Below, in pieces: positions 61,431 to 64,000 of a stretch of 64,000 nt of DNA. The notes beneath the pieces are model-generated. The model was given only the letters and a program-made list of their open reading frames with translations. It had not been told where the DNA came from and ran no database searches. The DNA lies in the NCBI RefSeq assembly GCF_040214835.1, contig NZ_CP157874.1:2608001-2672000 (forward strand), written 5' to 3'. A program made the translations under genes and the position numbers. Origin of the DNA: Pseudomonas asiatica. GTDB lineage: Bacteria > Pseudomonadota > Gammaproteobacteria > Pseudomonadales > Pseudomonadaceae. Numbering within the stretch: position 1 is the first letter of the stretch; each line of letters opens with the position of its first letter.

Positions 61431-62261
61431 ATGGATTTTTGGACTGCCTTCCAGGCAATCATCTTAGGCGTGGTCGAAGGGCTGACGGAGTTTCTGCCGA
61501 TCTCCAGTACCGGCCACCAGATCATCGTCGCCGACCTGATCGGGTTTGGTGGCGAACGGGCCATGGCTTTCAACATCATCATTCAGCTGGCGGCGATCCT
61601 GGCGGTGGTGTGGGAGTTTCGCGGCAAGATCTTCGACGTGGTCTTCGGCCTGACCAGCCAGCCCACGGCGCGGCGTTTCACCGGTAACCTGTTGCTGGCG
61701 TTCCTGCCGGCAGTGGTGCTGGGCGTGCTGTTCGCCGACCTGATTCACGAATACCTGTTCAACCCGATCACCGTGGCGGCTGCGTTGGTGGTGGGCGGGG
61801 TGATCATGCTCTGGGCCGAGCGCCGCGAGCACCGTGTGGAGGTGGATCACGTGGACGACATGCGCTGGAGCCACGCGCTGAAGATCGGCTTCATCCAGTG
61901 CCTGGCGATGATCCCGGGCACTTCGCGCTCCGGCTCGACCATTATCGGTGGCCTGCTGTTCGGCCTGTCGCGCAAGGCGGCGACCGAGTTCTCGTTCTTC
62001 CTGGCGATGCCGACCATGGTCGGTGCGGCGGTGTATTCGGGCTACAAGTACCGCGACCTGTTCCAGCCCGGCGACCTGCCGGTATTTGCCATCGGCTTCG
62101 TGACCTCGTTCATCTTTGCCATGATTGCCGTGCGTGGCTTGCTCAAGTTCATTGCCAACCACAGCTATGCGGTGTTCGCCTGGTACCGCATTGCCTTTGG
62201 CCTGCTGATCCTGGCGACCTGGCAGTTCGGCTGGGTCGACTGGGCGACGGCACATGGCTGA
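61431..62261 (+). CDS. uppP: Undecaprenyl-diphosphatase UppP (BacA family)
   Basis: 276 residues with about eight membrane segments. The active-site motifs '[20 protein letters not shown]' and '[15 protein letters not shown]' are intact. It dephosphorylates undecaprenyl pyrophosphate to recycle the cell-wall lipid carrier and confers bacitracin tolerance. Two adjacent ATG codons (61428, 61431) are possible; 61431 ('[13 protein letters not shown]') fits the family better. It overlaps the DUF1294 gene by eight bases. Confidence 0.95.
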   Translation: MDFWTAFQAIILGVVEGLTEFLPISSTGHQIIVADLIGFGGERAMAFNIIIQLAAILAVVWEFRGKIFDVVFGLTSQPTARRFTGNLLLAFLPAVVLGVLFADLIHEYLFNPITVAAALVVGGVIMLWAERREHRVEVDHVDDMRWSHALKIGFIQCLAMIPGTSRSGSTIIGGLLFGLSRKAATEFSFFLAMPTMVGAAVYSGYKYRDLFQPGDLPVFAIGFVTSFIFAMIAVRGLLKFIANHSYAVFAWYRIAFGLLILATWQFGWVDWATAHG

Positions 62262-62667
62262 GGCAGCGCGGGGGCAAAGGGGGGAGGGCGTACGTAATTT
62301 GCGCCTGAAGCTGCTGCTGTTGGGCCTGCTGTGCCTGCTGCCGGGCCTGGGCGCGGCGCGCATGGCCTGGGTCGACCAGGCCTGGTGGCCGCTGGCGCTG
62401 TACCCGGCAATGAGCCTGATCAGCCTGTTGCTGTATTGGCAGGACAAACAGCAGGCGCGTACCCAGGCCTGGCGTACGCCCGAGAAGGTGCTGCATGCCA
62501 GTGAGCTGCTGGGCGGCTGGCCGGGGGCACTGCTGGCGCAGCAGCTGTATCGGCATAAGACGCGCAAGCTGTCGTACCAGCTGGTGTTCTGGGGGATTGT
62601 GCTGGTGCACCAGGTGTTCTGGGCGGACTGGCTGTTTCTTGGTGGGCGGTATCTGACCTTCAGTTGA
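62254..62667 (+). CDS. DUF1294 membrane protein
   Basis: 137 residues with three to four hydrophobic segments and the DUF1294 signature '[20 protein letters not shown]', then '[20 protein letters not shown]' and '[13 protein letters not shown]'. In longer relatives the domain is fused to a cold-shock domain; here it stands alone. Its start lies inside uppP, so it is translated from the same message. Function unknown. Confidence 0.9.
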   Translation: MAEAARGQRGEGVRNLRLKLLLLGLLCLLPGLGAARMAWVDQAWWPLALYPAMSLISLLLYWQDKQQARTQAWRTPEKVLHASELLGGWPGALLAQQLYRHKTRKLSYQLVFWGIVLVHQVFWADWLFLGGRYLTFS

Positions 62668-62681
62668 TATGTGACTGTGCC

Positions 62682-62776
62682 GGCCCTTTCGCGGGTAAAC
62701 CCGCTCCCACAGGTACAGCACAAGTCTTGAGGCCAGTGGAGAACCCTGTGGGAGCGGGTTTACCCGCGAAAGGGCC
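62682..62776. repeat. REP pair (GTGGGAGCGGG type), 32-bp perfect arms
   Basis: Arms 62682-62713 and 62745-62776 are perfect complements over 32 bp. It separates DUF1294 from the convergent MmcQ/YjbR gene. Confidence 0.9.
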
Positions 62777-62788
62777 AGCACAGGGAAT

Positions 62789-63148
62789 TCACAACACCAA
62801 CCCCACCTGCAACCGCTTAGGCAACCGCCGCACCACCAGCTGGTGCGAGCGCTGCAACAGATCACACAGCTCCTCACGCCCCATGGGGTAGGGCAATGCC
62901 ATGCTGATCCACCGCGCCCGCGCCAGGTACGGCGCAGGCCGCACCCCCGGGCGATCGCAATAGCCGAGAAACAGTTCGTCGGCCACCTTGAACGACAACC
63001 CCGCACCCGCCAGGTCGAGCACCGCGAACATCTTGTTGCCCGCCACCGAGAACACCCGGATGCCGCCCCATTTGTAGTCTTCCCGCGCACCCGGCAGGCT
63101 CAGGCAGAACGCTGCCACCTGGGCTTCGCTCATGTTCCGCTCAGACAT
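62789..63148 (-). CDS. MmcQ/YjbR family protein
   Basis: 119 residues with the family pattern: 'FCLSLPGAREDYKWGGIRVF', 'GNKMFAVLDL', 'SFKVADELFLGYCDRPGVRP' and 'LARARWISMALPYPMGREEL', followed by a C-terminal 'RLPKRLQVGL'. These small proteins have a double-wing DNA-binding-like fold, but their role is unsettled. ATG at 63148 follows GGAGAAAAGT. Its first bases overlap the end of the LysR gene by eight bases, so the two are translated together. Confidence 0.9.
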   Translation of the reverse strand: MSERNMSEAQVAAFCLSLPGAREDYKWGGIRVFSVAGNKMFAVLDLAGAGLSFKVADELFLGYCDRPGVRPAPYLARARWISMALPYPMGREELCDLLQRSHQLVVRRLPKRLQVGLVL

Positions 63149-64000
63149 ACTTTTCTCCACAGGCCTCGAACGACGCCGCCAGGTGGTCGATCCATACCCG
63201 TACCGCAGGCAGCAAGCCGCGCCGGTGCGGGTACACCGCCTGCAGGTAGCCACCCGGCAGCGACCAGTCCGGCAGCAGGCGCACCAGTTCGCCGCGCGCC
63301 AGTTCTTCTTCACAGAACATGCTGGGCAGCGCGGTAAACCCGAGGCCTGCCCGTACAGCAGCATTACGTACTACGAAATCATCGATGGCGAGGCGCGGCT
63401 CCAGTGCGATTTCCTGCTGTTTGCCATGGGGGCCGAACAGGCGGAAGTGTACCAGCCGGTCAGCCTCGGCAGCGCCCAGCACCGGCAATGATGCCAGTTG
63501 GCCCGGTTCGCGGATGTGGTCGGCGAAACCGGGCGCTGCAACCAGCTGCATCTGCGCCTGGCGCAGGCGGCGGGTGACCAGGGCCGGGTCTTCATCGCCC
63601 AGGTCGCGTACGCGCAGGGCCACGTCGATACCTTCGGAAATCAGGTCGACCCGGCGGTTGAGCAGCACCATGTCCAGTTGCACCAGTGGGTACTGCGCGA
63701 GAAAGCGGCTGATCACATCCGGCAGAAAGGCGTGGGCCAATGCCACCGGGCAGGACACCCGCAAGCGCCCGCGCGGTTCGCTGCTCATGCTGGCCACGGC
63801 CTCGTCGGCGGCTTCGGCTTCCAGCAGCATGGCCTGGCAGTGGTGCAGGTAGCGCTCGCCCACCGCGGTGAGCTTCAGTTGCCTTGTAGTGCGTTGCAGC
63901 AGGCGCGTGCCCAGGCGTTCTTCAAGCTCGGCGATACGCCGCGACAGGCGCGACTTGGGGATGCCCAGCTGGCGGCCGGCTGCGGCGAAACCGCCGGCTT
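63141..64000 (-). CDS. LysR-family transcriptional regulator (N-terminus cut by window edge)
   Basis: About 285 residues are visible. The frame is open to base 64000 and starts within the winged helix ('AAAGRQLGIPKSRLSRRIAE' in the visible N-terminus), so roughly 10-20 residues lie outside. The wing 'RLGTRLLQRTTRQLKLTAVG' and a full effector domain ('PRGRLRVSCPVALAHAFLPD', 'LVQLDMVLLNRRVDLI') resemble the AaeR/PA-type subgroup. The stop lies inside the start region of the MmcQ/YjbR gene. An internal start at 63863 would lack the DNA-binding domain and is rejected. Confidence 0.92.
   Translation of the reverse strand, partial: AGGFAAAGRQLGIPKSRLSRRIAELEERLGTRLLQRTTRQLKLTAVGERYLHHCQAMLLEAEAADEAVASMSSEPRGRLRVSCPVALAHAFLPDVISRFLAQYPLVQLDMVLLNRRVDLISEGIDVALRVRDLGDEDPALVTRRLRQAQMQLVAAPGFADHIREPGQLASLPVLGAAEADRLVHFRLFGPHGKQQEIALEPRLAIDDFVVRNAAVRAGLGFTALPSMFCEEELARGELVRLLPDWSLPGGYLQAVYPHRRGLLPAVRVWIDHLAASFEACGEKYV

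Noticed and set aside
1..64000. tRNA, rRNA, CRISPR arrays, prophage or toxin-antitoxin modules
   Set aside because: None was recognised by eye on either strand; small RNAs cannot be excluded.

Overview
The window is GC-rich Pseudomonas DNA, most likely from the P. putida group. The signs are a complete fapABCDEF functional-amyloid operon, a ureDABCEJFG urease operon with a sigma-54-type promoter, a UppP/DUF1294 pair beside a chemoreceptor resembling McpP, a DUF2790 gene, many LysR regulators, and Pseudomonas-type REP palindromes in most gaps of the right two thirds. Names rest on motifs and gene order read by eye; no search was run.

Positions 1-17794 are a catabolic island. A truncated short-chain dehydrogenase, an NTF2-like protein, an acetoacetate-decarboxylase-family protein with a leader peptide and an ABM-domain protein come first. 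Then follows a two-armed locus resembling the levulinate (4-oxo/4-hydroxy acid) pathway lvaRABCDEFG. A PrpR-type sigma-54 activator (8103-10058) sits between a right arm (LvaA-like kinase, DUF6285, histidine phosphatase, LvaC-like acyl-CoA dehydrogenase, LvaD-like SDR, small monooxygenase-like protein) and a left arm on the other strand (LvaE-like CoA ligase, DUF485, ActP-like symporter, second acyl-CoA dehydrogenase). Each arm has its own textbook -24/-12 promoter, and both share a TGAAA-N6-TTTCA palindrome about 90-100 bp upstream. The right arm also has a perfect IHF consensus site. A quinone oxidoreductase and two LysR genes close the island.

Positions 18072-20574 hold an IS3-family element (about 1.66 kb, with a canonical A6G -1 frameshift signal) in gene-poor flanks. 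Next come a LysR/oxidoreductase pair, a 461-aa protein I do not recognise coupled to a MocR-type regulator that appears to lack its PLP lysine, and a sugar-acid region (26162-36482): two MFS transporters, an L-fuconate-dehydratase-like enolase-superfamily enzyme, a UxaA-type dehydratase, an Ldh-type dehydrogenase, an FAH-fold hydrolase/dehydratase and two LysR genes.

Positions 36629-40613 are a DNA-repair operon: a bacterial FAN1 nuclease overlapped by a DinG/XPD-type helicase. Its start codon lies inside a LexA-like box and the transcript looks leaderless. NnrS, an orphan tyrosine recombinase, the urease operon, a DUF899 protein and an LTA-synthase-family protein follow. The fap operon (52391-57870) has an unusually long FapC whose linker is built from two different 8-residue repeat arrays, and an intrinsic-terminator-like hairpin between fapC and fapD. 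The right end carries a PnuC/NadR-type kinase pair, the chemoreceptor, uppP, DUF1294, an MmcQ/YjbR protein and a LysR gene cut by the window edge.
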